Positions 31,201 to 42,689 of a stretch of DNA of 64,000 nucleotides are shown here, piece by piece; the first letter of the stretch is position 1; each line of letters begins with the position of its first letter. Both the position numbers and the translations under genes were made by a program. This DNA is from Bactericera cockerelli (Eukaryota > Arthropoda > Insecta > Hemiptera > Triozidae). The notes below the pieces were generated by a model. It was not told where the DNA came from and did not search any database. It saw nothing but the letters and a program-made list of their open reading frames with translations. The DNA lies in contig CM044955.1 in NCBI GenBank assembly GCA_024516035.1, forward strand, positions 12,468,009 to 12,532,008, read 5' to 3'.

Positions 31201-32758
31201 AAGCCCTTAAGTTGGGTTTCAAGTTTCGAGTTTTGAATTGACCATGAAACTAGTTCTAAGGGACGCAATATTTACCCAGAACCCGGTCTTTACTTGAGGA
31301 AAAACCCAGCCAGGAACAAGTCAATCCTGCTTTAATGTTTGACACTAAAAATATAAAAATGAACACAAATGGTAAAACAAAATAAGATAAGATAAAGGAA
31401 ACAAAATAAAAAAGAAAACATAATTATAAAATTTAGGTACTCAAGGTACCACCATACACCAACATTATTATTAATTAGCATTAATTATTATTAATTATTA
31501 ACATGAGATATGGATTCCAAGCCAACCCCACCAACTCTGAGAATCACTCAGGGGCCAGGCCAGGACAGTCGCCGGGGACTGTTAGCTGATGAGGACCAAC
31601 CAGTCCTAAACAGCCGTCCCAACCCGGCACCCAGCAGCCCCCAAAGCCGGGTGCAGTCGGTCCAAAAACCACAACTCATAGTAATATGTGAAACACCATT
31701 GCAAAATAACATATACATACTGTAGATAGGTATTAGGTTGGTGGGTCCTTTATTTATTATTGTATTCAAATATTGAGTGATAGGTAATACCTTTCATACT
31801 GACAAGACAAGTCACTATGCTATTTTATCTAGATTGATTTTGAAAGATTCAACTGATGTTGATGAAATGGCAAAATCAGGAAGTGAGTTCCACAACTCAA
31901 ATTGTCTATTTGAGAAGAAGAATTTTCTCAAATCCTTCTTAAAAGTTTCTTTCTTAAGAAGCATTGAATGGCCTCTTCTAGATTCCCTATTATTAAAATT
32001 AAACATGTATTTTAGGTCAAAATTTATCAGATCTTTTAAAACAATAAACATGAAAATCAAGTCACCTCTTTCTCTTCTTTTTTCTAAAGTAGTTAAATGT
32101 AAGCATTTTAATCTGTCCTCATATGATTTATTTTTAAGAGATTTTGGAAGTTTGGTGAAGGATTTTTGAACTCTTTCTAAGGCAATAATGTGTTTTTGTA
32201 AATGAGGATTCCAAATAGAGGCATTATAGTCAAGTACAGGTCTAATATAAGAGCGATACAAAGTGAGAATAAAATAGGGTGATTTGTTTTCAAAAACTCT
32301 CTTATATAGATAGATTTTACTATTACATTTCTTGATGATAGTTACTATGTGTTCATCCCAGGATAGGTTGGAATCAACAATAGTGCCCAGATCTTTTTGA
32401 TGCAGAACAGCTTTAAGAGGTTCACCAGATTGAAAAGAGTATTGCTGATGTGGATTGTTTTTTCCTAAATGAAGTACTGTACACTTGGACTTGTTGAGAG
32501 GTATAAGCCATTGAACACTCCAACATTCGATAGCCCAAATGTCATTACAGAGATGAACATAGTTTTCTATAGCGGAACCAAAATTTTTGGAATCGTCTGC
32601 AAACTGGGCATAATGGCTAGAGATGTTTTGGGGCAGGTCAGCAATGTATATGATGAATAATAAAGCAGCAAGAACTGTACCTTGACCTACACCACTGGTA
32701 ATAGGATGTTCAGTTGATAAGGAGTCACCAACTTTAACAACAAACTTTCTATTGTTAA

Positions 32759-33367
32759 CCCTAGCACTCCCAAGCTTTGTTAGGTAACAGATACTCCCAA
32801 GGGGGGGGCACAAAGTACCCACATAGAAAAATAAATAAAAATCTTGATTTATTTAAAAGTTTCAATTGTTTCTCTTTATTTATGAATAATGAAAAAATAA
32901 AATCAGGTTTTTACACTTCTCTTTTACTAATTTCTTAATTTGAGGCCAATTTAACGGCTTTTCCTAATTTATCAATTCTGAACAAATGAAATCAGGTTTT
33001 TACACTTCTTATTTACTTATTTCTAAACTTTGAGTAAATTTCTCTGTAGTAAGTAAATTGTTTGAGCCGACCTCCGTGGTCTAGTGGTTAGCATGCTTGA
33101 CTACTGACTCGTAGGTTGCGGGTTCGAATCCCGGCCGGAGCGGAATTGCGGGTTCGAATCCCGGCCGGAGCGATTTGGTCGGACAATTCTGACAAACATT
33201 GAAAAAAAATCACGTTGTCGTTTGAAAAAAAAACTACACTAGAATATGAAAAACAATATTTCTGACAATTACATGAAATTTCAGCCAAATTGGTATTGTA
33301 TTATCAAAGTTACGAGCATTTTTTCTAGGTGTGGGTACTTTGTGCCCCCCCCTTGGGAGTGCTAGGG
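32759..33367. mobile_element. piggyBac-type MITE with TTAA target duplication
   Basis: Flanked by TTAA at 32755-32758 and 33368-33371. Ends are CCCTAGCACTCCCAAG and its reverse complement, followed by a G8/C9 run and CACAAAGTACCCAC on both sides. The left end has an additional 27-bp internal insertion containing a second ACTCCCAAG. TTAA targets with CCCT ends are the piggyBac signature. The element has no transposase. Confidence 0.88.
33064..33172 (+). repeat. tRNA-like SINE head with duplicated B-box segment
   Basis: GACCTCCGTGGTCTAGTGGT and GGGTTCGAATCCCGGCCGGAG make a tRNA-like fold with a paired CTCCG/CGGAG acceptor-like stem. The 25-bp segment holding the B box (GCGGGTTCGAATCCCGGCCG...) occurs twice, at about 33119 and 33148, separated by AATT. 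It lies inside the piggyBac-type MITE. A functional tRNA gene is unlikely because the anticodon arm is abnormal. Confidence 0.6.
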
Positions 33368-33698
33368 TTAAGAAAAGATTGAATCCAGTTTAACAAATTT
33401 CCTTTGATTCCATGGTGTTGTAGTTTGGTAAGTAGTCTATTGGTTGGAACATTATCAAAGGCCTTTGCAAAGTCCAAGTATATGACATCAACAGGAATAT
33501 TACTATCAAGACTCCTTGTCCAGGCATCAGTACAGTACAAAAGGTTGGTAAAGGTGGAACGGCCAGGAACAAAACCATGTTGATGAACAGGGATCACATT
33601 ATTGTCCATGATGAAGGGAGACATTGTTGATTTGATGACACGTTCCATGACTTTAGAGCAAACACTTGTAAGACTAAGTGAGACTAATTGAAATCAGA

Positions 33699-34095
33699 AC
33701 ATTTATTTATTTATTTAGAAACTCTTTATTAGCAGAACATATGTATATACAGACAAACAATGGTAAAATTAAATATAAAATTCACAGTATTAATAATATA
33801 AACAAAAAAAAAAAAATATATATATGTACATATGTCCTAACTGAAGGGCGGATGGCAATAACCCCGATGAGATCTTGCTGTAGCGGCGCGGCGTGAGATA
33901 AGACGAATGAGTCAAAGGTTGGGTGGAAGAGGATGCCACAGGCAATTACCCCGCCCTTTAGGTAGGACAATAACTTCATTCTCTTTTTTTTGTTCTTGTA
34001 TCTTTGCTTAATCTTTTTGTTTTTCTTTATAATTTCATTGTATTTTAGTGTATATATTTTTTGTTCTACCTAATAAAGATTACTATAATAATATA
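33699..34095. repeat. Two family H tails in inverted orientation
   Basis: A minus-strand H tail (33699-33860, ending in AAATAAATAAATAAATG on the minus strand) faces a plus-strand H tail (33912-34095: TTGGGTGGAAGAGGATGCCA, CCCCGCCCTTTAGGTAGGAC, AATAAAG). The minus copy directly abuts the truncated 5' end of the LINE. Confidence 0.65.
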
Positions 34096-34255
34096 ATATA
34101 CGAGTAAGACGAATGAGTTTGATGGTCGTCAGATTGTGGAGTTGGCACTTTGGAGAGTTGATATCACAGAGTCATTTCCAGTTTATGGAATAAGGTACTA
34201 CTATAATTGCGATGACAAAGAAATAAATAATTACTAATAAGTACATTTTCTATAG

Positions 34256-34465
34256 AAGCAACTCGAGATCAGAACCAACGGATCCCTACTACTCCTAGAT
34301 CATTACACTAGCGCCTAGACAACTTATAATAACACTCTTTAGTGGAATGTAACCACTAGGCGAGGTTAATGCTCAAAGCATTTTCTACGACCTAACCCTC
34401 AGAGTCTTATTATTATGTGGTCACAAACTCAAATTAATGTGGAAAACTTGACCACCAATGGTGGG
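34256..34465 (-). repeat. tRNA-derived SINE (family S3), diverged
   Basis: The reverse of the S3 body: GTGACCACATAATAATAAGA, GAGGGTTAGGTCGTAGAAAA and CATTCCACTAAAGAGTGTTA, with a degraded head near 34260-34320. Confidence 0.7.
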
Positions 34466-34840
34466 TATTCCGTAGCAATGGCCATTACTAACATTGAACA
34501 AACATTTAATGATATTGCTAAACATTATCTATTTGCATTCAAAATATTATCTACACATTCAATTTTAAAAAATATTTAATTAGACTCTTCCTTTTAGCCA
34601 AGGAATAGTTTATGAAAATTTGCATGTACAAAATGTAAAAAAAAAACCAAATTCCTTGTACTTTATTCATTACTAAATTATCGTTACACCAAAGAAAAAC
34701 AATCATTGGAGCTAAATCATAGGATGCTTTAAAGGACAGACAAGGAAGGATCTGATTCAAGATGGAACTGAAACCTTACATACGTGGTGTTGTAAGCGGG
34801 AGAGGGTTGTTCAACACTACCATCAGGTATTTATTATTAA
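34466..34840. other. Non-coding, no features seen
   Basis: AT-rich; no exon or repeat recognised. Confidence 0.4.
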
Positions 34841-35030
34841 TATTCTGGTCTAGTAACCCTGGTAGCGTAGGGATCCGTTAGTTTGAATTTTAACCTATGC
34901 ATGAATTTTTCATAATTTATTTGAGTATGAGACCACATAATAAAAACTTTGAGGGTTAGATGGTAGAAAATGATTTGAGCATTAACCTCGCCTGGTGTTT
35001 AACTTCCACTTATTTTTTTATTAATACTAT
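34841..35030 (+). repeat. SINE family S3, head-truncated
   Basis: Starts TCTGGTCTAGTAACCCTGGT and GTAGCGTAGGGATCCGTTAG; the body continues to ACCTCGCCTGGTGTTTAACT. Confidence 0.7.
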
Positions 35031-35189
35031 CGACCTATTAAGAAATCATAAAAAACATAAATAAGAAATCAACATATAATCTTTTCGGCTTGAGGAATGA
35101 TAAACGTAGAGTAGACCAATGGTCTGTTTTTGGAACTACATTATATGAACAGAAGAAAGCAGCGTTTCGACACTTATCCGAATCCGAGG

Positions 35190-35256
35190 GATAGTCTGTA
35201 GATATACTCGTTCGATATCTGTAGATATACTCGCAAGAGTATATTTACAGACTATC
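35190..35256. repeat. Palindromic hairpin
   Basis: ATAGTCTGTAGATATACTC and TCTGTAGATATACTCGCAAG face GAGTATATTTACAGACTAT, giving a ~19-bp stem. Further stems occur downstream (TACTGAATCTT / AAGATTCAGTA at ~35348-35395). Confidence 0.6.
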
Positions 35257-35259
35257 GAA

Positions 35260-36225
35260 AGTTCTGTGTTGAAACTTTACGAGAGGAATTTTACCATGTA
35301 CCGTACATTATCACATAAAAGAAAATATTTGGTACTATATCTTCACGGTACTGAATCTTCGGTTCTCATAGCTCAGAGAACTAAAGATTCAGTAACGTGT
35401 CACAGATTTCTCAAAGAAAGTCTGTCTGCTGGTCTGTTATTTTTTCCGCGTAACGAACAAATCTCTGAACCAATGAAAGACTTTCGAAAATTTCATAAAA
35501 AGAATTGCATTAGTTTTATCTGAAAAATGGAAGAAGCCATATGGACATTTTAAACTGGGCGAAAGTCAGAACACAGATTGCAATCATAAGAGCAGTATCT
35601 TTCCGAATACGAGGCACAAGATACAAGCTGACCTCGTATGGATTTGATGATAGAGCAGCGCTTTCACACATTGAAAATTAGATAGATGATGACAATGTTC
35701 TGTTCCTTTTTTTAAATAAAAAATATAATAATAATTAAAAAATGAAAGACTTTCAATTAATTTTCTTTTTTTATACATAGGAGGGACGTGTTGCAGATTT
35801 AAAATACAATTAGATGGTTATTTGTATATTTATTTTTTTTATCCTGAAAATTTATTTTTATCCGCATAATATTAGTGCCTGCCATGTTCAAGCGAAATAA
35901 CAACCTGGGTTTTATTTTGGGGTTTAATATTTCTATGAAAATTATTATTTTGCACGGATTTGACAAAATCTATTATATGGTGAATAAGAAAGTTATGACT
36001 TATGACAAGTTTCAAGGACAGGTAAGAGAATTTTAATTATTTGTGATATTTTATTTATTTGTTTATTTTTAAAATCATTGCCGCAGAAGATACTCGTTAG
36101 CTTAGGTGATGTTGATGTATCTCTATATATATAACAGAAAAAAGGACTACCTACCTACCTATGTTTGTTTGTTTGTCCGGAGTTGTTTAGCCAAAACGGT
36201 AAGAGATAGCGAAAAATGTCTCAGA
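35260..36225. other. Non-coding or unresolved DNA up to the scaffold gap
   Basis: A frame at 35266-35523 is open but has no recognisable features and sits in hairpin-rich DNA; I do not call it a gene. The remainder is AT-rich. Confidence 0.4.
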
Positions 36226-36325
36226 NNNNNNNNNNNNNNNNNNNNNNNNNNNNNNNNNNNNNNNNNNNNNNNNNNNNNNNNNNNNNNNNNNNNNNNNNNN
36301 NNNNNNNNNNNNNNNNNNNNNNNNN
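36226..36325. other. Assembly gap (100 N)
   Basis: Exactly 100 N, the conventional scaffold-gap size. True distance and order across it are unknown. Open frames across it are meaningless. Confidence 0.99.
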
Positions 36326-37329
36326 GATAAAAGAGAAAAAATTCAGTTCCTTGAGTTCTTTTATGTTTAAATACGCCTGTATTTCCTTATGGACACATTT
36401 GTATAATATTGAGATTTTCACAAAACCAAAAAGGAGATACACTAACTTTCATTTTTGGGGGCTCAGCGGGTCTTTATTTCTAAAGCTTGGACGAAGCTCT
36501 CCTCAAAAATTCGTTAAGACTCATCACTTGTGATCTGAAGCTCCATTCTGTCTGTACTATCTGATTATCACATCAGATCGTGATTAACACAAACACGTAT
36601 GATAATACTGATTTACTATCTATCTGTTCCACAAACTCCACATCGCACCCTCAGAATTAGATGGTGATATGTCAAAAACACCAACTTTTGGGAAATCGCA
36701 AAAGAAAGTTTGACTTATCGCTGTATTAATACAATAAAAGCTACTGTTTTGATTTATATGTTCTTAAGTTGAGCATGTTCTTTTCTATAGTTCTATGTAA
36801 AAAAAATGTATTTTTCTTCAAAAGAACTTACCTTTGTAACCGTTCGAAAAAAAGGCATTTTGACTTAAAACTTCATTCTATGATTTTGCCTTTTTTCGAG
36901 AAAAAATCAATTTTTAATAAGGTGATATCGTATTATATTACCTTTTCTTCCATGAGAAGTGAACAAAAGTGTGTATTATCTCGAAAAAAATTCGAGATAG
37001 CACCATCTATTTACAATTTTGAAATGATAGTACCTTGATAATTTAGTTTTATAACACTATATTACCATATGAATCGAAGAATAAAAGACAATTTGAAACT
37101 GGAGGTACATTAAAATCTATGCTTTTGGTATTAAGTCAGAAAAAAAAGAAAACTCATTCAGTTTAAAAAAGTGAAATGTAAAATACCCAATAAATTGTTT
37201 TATTGCTAAGCAGTAAAAGGTAGAAAACAAGACAATGTGAGTATAAACTTTATTGTTTCTTGAGACTTAATCTCAAAGTTTCTAAAAAGAAATAACTAAA
37301 AACAAATAATTATGAATTTCAAAAAATTG

Positions 37330-39191
37330 CTTGAGAGCAATAAATTCGGGACAGTAACTTTCTCAAAGTTTTTGATTTTTATAATTTTTATTTTACATTG
37401 GATTTTCAAGTGTGAAGTATCCCAAGAAAGGAAATTTTGTTGGTTTTAAGACGGTGTATATTTTTTTTCATTGTGAGCATGTTTTTCAATATAATAAGTA
37501 AAATAACAAAAAAGAGGTCTAAAGAGCATGAAAACACTGCAAATGATATCGGTGTTTTTTGTGTTATTTCTTCGAAGTCTTCATGGAAATTTGGCTGTTA
37601 CTTACCTCTTAGTATCTGGTATTACCCCCTTCGAGCTTGTATGACAGCCTGCAATCGATTTCTCATGGACTTGATTAGGTTGGCAGCCGTTTCTTGATCG
37701 ATAGTCTCCCACTCCTCATAAAGCGCCTGTTTCAGGTCCCTGTGGTTCATTGGGGGCGGGTTTCGAGCATGGACACGTCTTTTAAGCTCGTCCCAGAGGT
37801 GTTCAATAAGATTAAGATCAGGACTGTTGGCTGGCCAGTTGAGGGTTCGAATACCGTATGACAGCCTGCAATCGATTTCTCATGGACTTGATTAGGTTGG
37901 CAGCCGTGTCTTGATCGATAGTCTCCCACTCCTCATAAAGCGTCTGTTTCAGGTCCCTGTGGTTCATTGGGGGCGGGTTTCGAGCATGGACACGTCTTTT
38001 AAGCTCGTCTCAGAGGTGTTCAATAAGATTAAGATCAGGACTGTTGGCTGGCCAGTTGAGGGTTCGAATACCGGCCTCTTGGAGAAAGTCACTTACAATA
38101 CGTGCTGTACGAGGTCGGGCATTGTCTTGCATTAACACGAATCCATCACCCACAAAACCTGCATAAGGGACAACATGATCTTCAATGATGTCAGTGACAT
38201 ACCTATCTGCAGTTAGGTTACCTCCTTGTCCTCCACAATTGATGATAACGAGCTCTGTTTTAGTTTCCATAGAGATTCCACCCCAGAAGATACAAGATCC
38301 TAAACCAAAACTCACAGTTTCTTGAATATAACATTGATTATACCGTTCACCTGGTCTTCTATACACCCTTTTACGTCTGTCATTGAAGAACAAGCAGGGT
38401 CGGCTCTCATCCGTGGACAGAACGTGCCCCCATTCCCCATTTCCTCAATCAGCGTGTTCAAGGGCAAATTGTAAATGACGTTGTCGGTGTTGTCTGTTGA
38501 GTTTGGGTCCCGTAGCTTTTCTTCTTGGTATGAGACCTTTCTTTTTCAAGCGTCTCCTTACTGTCCAAGGGCTGACATCAACACCAGTGGCCATAACAAG
38601 CTGCTGTTGGACCTCAACACCAGACATGTCTCGATTTCTTAAGCTTGTCATGACAGCAAATCGGTCCTCCTGGGCAGTTGTCTTCTTTGGTCTGGCAGAT
38701 CCTGGTCTCTGATCATAGCTACCTGTCTGCCGATACCTTTGGTAAATTCTGTTCAACTTAGACTTCGACAAATTTAGCTCCTTAGCAACATTTCTTTGCT
38801 TAACACCTTGACTCACAAGTAAAACCACTTTCACAGCTATGGAGTGCGATGTCTCCATGATGAAAAGAAAAATTCAACTGAATTTCCTTCCTCATAGTGT
38901 TGCATTTAAGGAAATTCAATAATTTACTGGCCAAAAAAGCGTTATCACAACAAAAAATCAAATTTAAAATACCCTCGGTGCACTTGTTTTCATCAACAAA
39001 ATGAGGTGTTTCTGGAAAGTGGCCATTATCATTGTTGCATAGTACATAACCCGGACACATTGTGTATTTTCTGAAAGGTATGAGTACAAGCTTTTCAAAT
39101 ATATGCACACTTTAACAACTTCATGCCACACAAATTGACCAGGACCAACTGAAACGGTGAAACGTCCTGTCCCGAATTTATTGCTCTCAAG
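37330..39191 (-). mobile_element. Tc1-like DNA transposon
   Basis: Inverted ends of at least 25 bp (CTTGAGAGCAATAAATTCGG..., 37330-37354 and 39167-39191) bound a 1.86-kb element that holds a minus-strand Tc1-type transposase. Length and layout are normal for Tc1. The coding region is broken and has an internal tandem duplication. Confidence 0.88.
37639..38858 (-). pseudogene. Tc1 transposase, two nonsense codons and a 217-bp duplication
   Basis: It begins METSHSIAVKVVLLVSQGVK. A helix-turn-helix-rich N-terminal half follows (KELNLSKSKLNRIYQRYRQ, then VDVSPWTVRRRLKKKGLI). The catalytic half includes LSTDESRPC (first Asp), LMQDNARPRTARIV (second Asp) and WPANSPDLNLIEHL (Glu), giving a DD34E-type layout. 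The frame is continuous apart from two TGA codons, at 38445 and about 38008, each where Trp (TGG) is expected. A tandem duplication copies 37639-37855 as 37856-38072. In the outer copy the second Trp is still TGG. Confidence 0.9.
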
Positions 39192-40096
39192 TGTATATCG
39201 AAAATACCGGGCCAGATTATTTTTAAGTCAAAAAAAAAATAATAATTTATAAAAGAAAGTAATATAACATAATCTTTTGTATTAGTAATTTCTACCTTGA
39301 CAAAACACAAAAAAAATATTCGACAAAGAGAGTGATATTTCAAAAAAATCATGCACAATTCAGTTTTTATGTCAATTACTGAAAATAAAATTTAATAAAG
39401 AGAGTGATAAATCAAAATTTACGCAAATATCACTATATTCCAAGAACTGTACGTCTCGATCCAATGAGCTCTTGGTAACAACTGATCATAATACCATCTT
39501 GTTCCAACCTCCCTCCACTTTTTCGACATAATCAATAAACAACACTAGTGCTATCTCGGGAACGGTAAGGGCTAGAATTATAATTCTTATACCAAACGAA
39601 AGGTCTCGTTTCGCTTATTTCGATAGAGTAATAAAAAAAAATTCATGATTTTTGACATATCACCATCTAATTCTGAGGGTGCGACATAATTATTTAAGTA
39701 GTGACGTCATCAAAATGTTTCGTATTCACTTTGAAGGAGAGTGTGGACAGACCTTTATTATCAGTTTTGGCGCAATAATTTTGAAAACGTAAACAACGTG
39801 ATTAATTTACTGTACTGATAATATTTATTGAAGAGTTTACTTTTTTGTTAATTTTCCAATTTGCCTGCTTTTCTCTATGTTTTCTTACTGTTATACCTAT
39901 TCAGTGTTAATAAATTATATTCTATTGCGTTTTTTTGTTTTATTCTAGCTATCAGTCCTACAGTTTTCAAAGGCATCAAGTCTCAGTGAGATTGAAGTAT
40001 ATATCATAGGAGGAAGAAACATAAAAGTGTTTTATTTTGCCTCTTGGAAATCCTTGGTATTTTTCAACCAACTTTTGCAATAATAGTACAATCCAC
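39192..40096. other. Upstream region of the DDB2-like gene
   Basis: AT-rich. An ATF/CREB-type palindrome TGACGTCA lies at 39702-39709, ~390 bp upstream of the DDB2 ATG. There is no clear TATA box. A 5'UTR splice cannot be judged. Confidence 0.45.
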
Positions 40097-40741
40097 ATGG
40101 GGCCCAAAAAAAGGAAAAGTAAAGACCTTGATGAACAGATTCCAGATGCACCTAAACCTCAAAAGAAACCAAAGAAAGTTGCAGGAGGTAAGATAGATGC
40201 ACCAAAACTTGCAAGTCAAAGTTCAAAAGTGAAGGAAGGTGAAAAATCCAAGTATTTTAAAAACAAAACAATAGATCCTTGTAAACCAAGCAGTTCAGGT
40301 TTGCATGACAATAAGTCAAATGTCAATCAAGCTGTGTGTGCCCAGACATGTCAGAAATCAAAAGATGGCAAGGTCAAAACATCCAGTGCTGGCAAAAGAA
40401 TCACAGTCAATACAAATAATAAAAAATTGGATCCTAGTAGCCTAAGTACTTCAGACCCAAGTGTCAAAGAAGTAGTAGTTGACAAAAGGCTTGATGTGGA
40501 TGCAGTTAAGAAATTGATCAAGGATAGAGAGGATAAGAAGACCAGGGCTTTGAAAAGAATAGAAAATTTACCACCAACAGATTTCCATGAAGATTCAAAT
40601 GAGAATTCCAAGAATGTGCTGAATCTAGACGTACCCAAAACTAAAGGCACAGAAGAGTTGGACTTTTCTAATTTTCCAAATGTCACCAAATTTATTGTAG
40701 GAAGACAAGTAAATGGCAGTGAATCTAAATCTGCTAGAGAG
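40097..40741 (+). CDS. Ddb2: DDB2-like protein, exon 1 (basic N-terminus)
   Basis: The ATG at 40097 is the first in a frame that runs 215 codons to an exact donor (GAGAG|GTATGT). It encodes MGPKKRKSKDLDEQIPDAPK and a Lys/Ser/Asp-rich disordered region with likely nuclear localisation signals (KKRK, KPQKKPKK). DDB2 (the XPE protein) recognises UV photoproducts and recruits DDB1-CUL4 to chromatin. Its animal orthologues have a basic N-terminal extension before the WD40 propeller, but this one is unusually long. The identification rests on the downstream WD40 exons. Confidence 0.75.
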
Positions 40742-40778
40742 GTATGTAATAAGACTATTTAAGAATTGATTTTTTTTT

Positions 40779-41055
40779 TTACAGCCATTTTTTTGTAGCC
40801 ATGATACAGGAGCTACTGTAGATGCTTGTTGTCTGTGTTGTAGCCTGGCCATCCCGTAGTATGCCTCCCCTCTGATGGATGAGAAGTGACACAATATTTC
40901 CCAATTAAGTGCTGGGTCAACACAAGCGCACCGGAAGGTCTCCCTTACAAACAATTGTAACCAAATTAAGAATACAAATTTTTGTCAGCACAGGGGATTG
41001 AACCCAGGACTTTCTGAATGGCAAGCTAGTGCTTAACCACTGAGCTAATCACACA
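40779..41055 (-). repeat. tRNA-derived SINE (family S5) in DDB2 intron 1
   Basis: The minus-strand head CTCAGTGGTTAAGCACTAGC and GGTTCAATCCCCTGTGCTGA, and the S5 body, as at 17664-17957. Confidence 0.8.
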
Positions 41056-41408
41056 CTTTTTTATTATTTATTATTTATTTGTACAAATGTACAATAATGA
41101 TATTATAAACAATACATCTTCTACAGGTATAAGCTAAGTCTAACCCTAAGATGTCTGCTTATTCACAAAGCCTCTCCCTCACTCCCTAGACATAAAGATA
41201 ACCACCAGCATAACACAAGAAATAGAAAATATCTCATCGTATTGAGAAATATGCTGATGTTAAAGTGCTTGTTTACAATGCTTAGGGTTCAAATAGTTTC
41301 AATAGTTATCAAATCTGCTACTATCTCCTATGTACAGAACATCAATTTGCAATATGTGTTTCAAGTTTTATTATTATTAATTTATAATTTAATTTGATAT
41401 GGTTTCAG

Positions 41409-41618
41409 ATTCAAAATTGGTGTGTGTCAAAGAAACTACAGGACTTCAAATTACTTGATAGAAATTCTTTTGTTGAAGCCAGAATCACAACTATCTCATG
41501 GAATCAACACAGACCACAGCAAGTTGCATTTTCCGATAAACATGGACACATTATTGTTGGAGATTTGAAAGAGTTGGAAAATTCCATGAGCTGGAAACTA
41601 TTACTTCAAAAATCTGGG
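41409..41618 (+). CDS. Ddb2: DDB2-like protein, exon 2
   Basis: A 210-nt phase-0 exon, with acceptor TGGTTTCAG and donor CTGGG|GTAATT. It encodes IQNWCVSKKLQDFKLLDRNS, then EARITTISWNQHRPQQVAFS and DKHGHIIVGDL. The RITTISWNQHRP..VA.....G.I.VGD pattern matches the first propeller blade of DDB2 (human [20 protein letters not shown]). Confidence 0.85.
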
Positions 41619-42347
41619 GTAATTTTTTTCCTCCTTATACCTACAGGGTGGATCTAAATTACACGACCAAAATTCTAGGGCTGATAAATCTTGTCAATGG
41701 CAGTAGTAAATATTCTTAAAAAATTCTGGATAATTCAGAAAAGATTCACATGATAAATGGAAGTTCCACCTCAGTTTATCACCAACATTTGAAAACACTC
41801 AAAAAATGAGATCAGATCAGATTCTCATATTATTTGAAATCTTAAGGCAAATTTTATGATCTTCTTGAACCATGCACATATTTTTACTTTTTAAGAAGTA
41901 GAAAAATAATTTTACTGAACAGCAAAAACAGTTTATGTACCAAATTTAGTACCTAATTGTTGAAAAATCATAAAATGTCCAACATTTGTAAATGAAGCAT
42001 TTCCAACAAAACCACTAGGTAAAGAATATTTTCAATTTCAATGAATGAGTCCTATCACATAACTTAGATTCACCCTGTATAGTTTTTGTATATTTATAAT
42101 TATACAAACTCACCAGCTAAATCATCGGGACAATTGGTGTTTTTTGATTTGACTCCATTTCCATATGGACTAAATTTGACTAACATTTTTAGGAGTTAAA
42201 ATTTTCTATGTATTTTTGTTTTGATAAAAAAAAAAAAAAAAACAGTACAGAGTTTATTTCAAACAGTGATAACACAATGAAAATATCACTATCACCTATG
42301 CTACTACTGCTATTACTACAAATTTAATTTTTAATTATTTGTTCAAG

Positions 42348-42535
42348 ATTGGACCAGGAGGCAACATACTAGCGATGAAATTTGCCAAGAGCAAGAAACC
42401 TGATCACTACGTCCTCTGGAGTGTGGGTTTAGAAGGAAAGGTTGTCAAGTTTGAGTGTCCTTATTATGATGAAATTCTAGCCCTTGTTCCTGAGGATCTA
42501 AACTATAAAACTTTCCTTCCCACTAACAATTATGA
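42348..42535 (+). CDS. Ddb2: DDB2-like protein, exon 3
   Basis: A 188-nt exon (acceptor TTGTTCAAG, donor TATGA|GTGAGT) encoding IGPGGNILAMKFAKSKKPDH and YVLWSVGLEGKVVKFEC. It corresponds to human [20 protein letters not shown] and SSMEGTTRLQDF, the next WD40 blade including the lesion-facing region. Confidence 0.88.
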
Positions 42536-42689
42536 GTGAGTTTTTTTAAAGAAATTTCTCCTGCATCTTATCACTCCCTATTATTTGTAAAAAAAAAGAT
42601 AGCTAAAAAAATATCAATTGGCCAAGTTTCAAATAAAAAAACTCACCAATTCATTGATAATGTAGCTCAAAAATGTAGCTCTTTCATCC

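Larger units (their letters stand above)
31748..33697 (-). mobile_element. 5'-truncated LINE (CR1/L2/Jockey-like RT), interrupted
   Basis: The reverse transcriptase is in two parts, 33369-33690 and 31815-32754. The right part has SLTSVCSKVMERVIK (fragmentary), HGFVPGRSTFTNLL and VIYLDFAKAFDNV. The left part has GVGQGTVLAALLFIIYIADL, the catalytic box FADD (YAQFADDSKNF) and LKDLGTIVDSNLSWDEHI, ending FKINLDKIA plus a stop at 31815. The C-terminal SYIRPVLDYNASIWNP is typical of CR1/L2/Jockey-like elements. The interruption at 32759-33367 is a separate MITE. If it is removed, the coding sequence is continuous (SFL|NNRKFVV), so the LINE was intact over this stretch when the MITE landed. It lacks the endonuclease and 5' end. 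Confidence 0.85.
36642..39688. repeat. Outer inverted-repeat pair around the Tc1 element
   Basis: CGCACCCTCAGAATTAGATG plus GTGATATGTCAAAAA at 36644-36680 recurs in reverse complement at 39650-39684. The two ~36-bp ends enclose the whole Tc1 region, so a larger element may have received the Tc1 insertion. No second transposase is visible. Confidence 0.65.

Noticed and set aside
33064..33143. A functional tRNA gene
   Set aside because: A- and B-box regions are present but the anticodon arm does not fold normally and the segment sits inside a MITE with a duplicated B box; a SINE head is the better reading.
35266..35523. 85-codon plus-strand frame
   Set aside because: No splice sites, homology or codon signal; overlaps hairpin-forming DNA.
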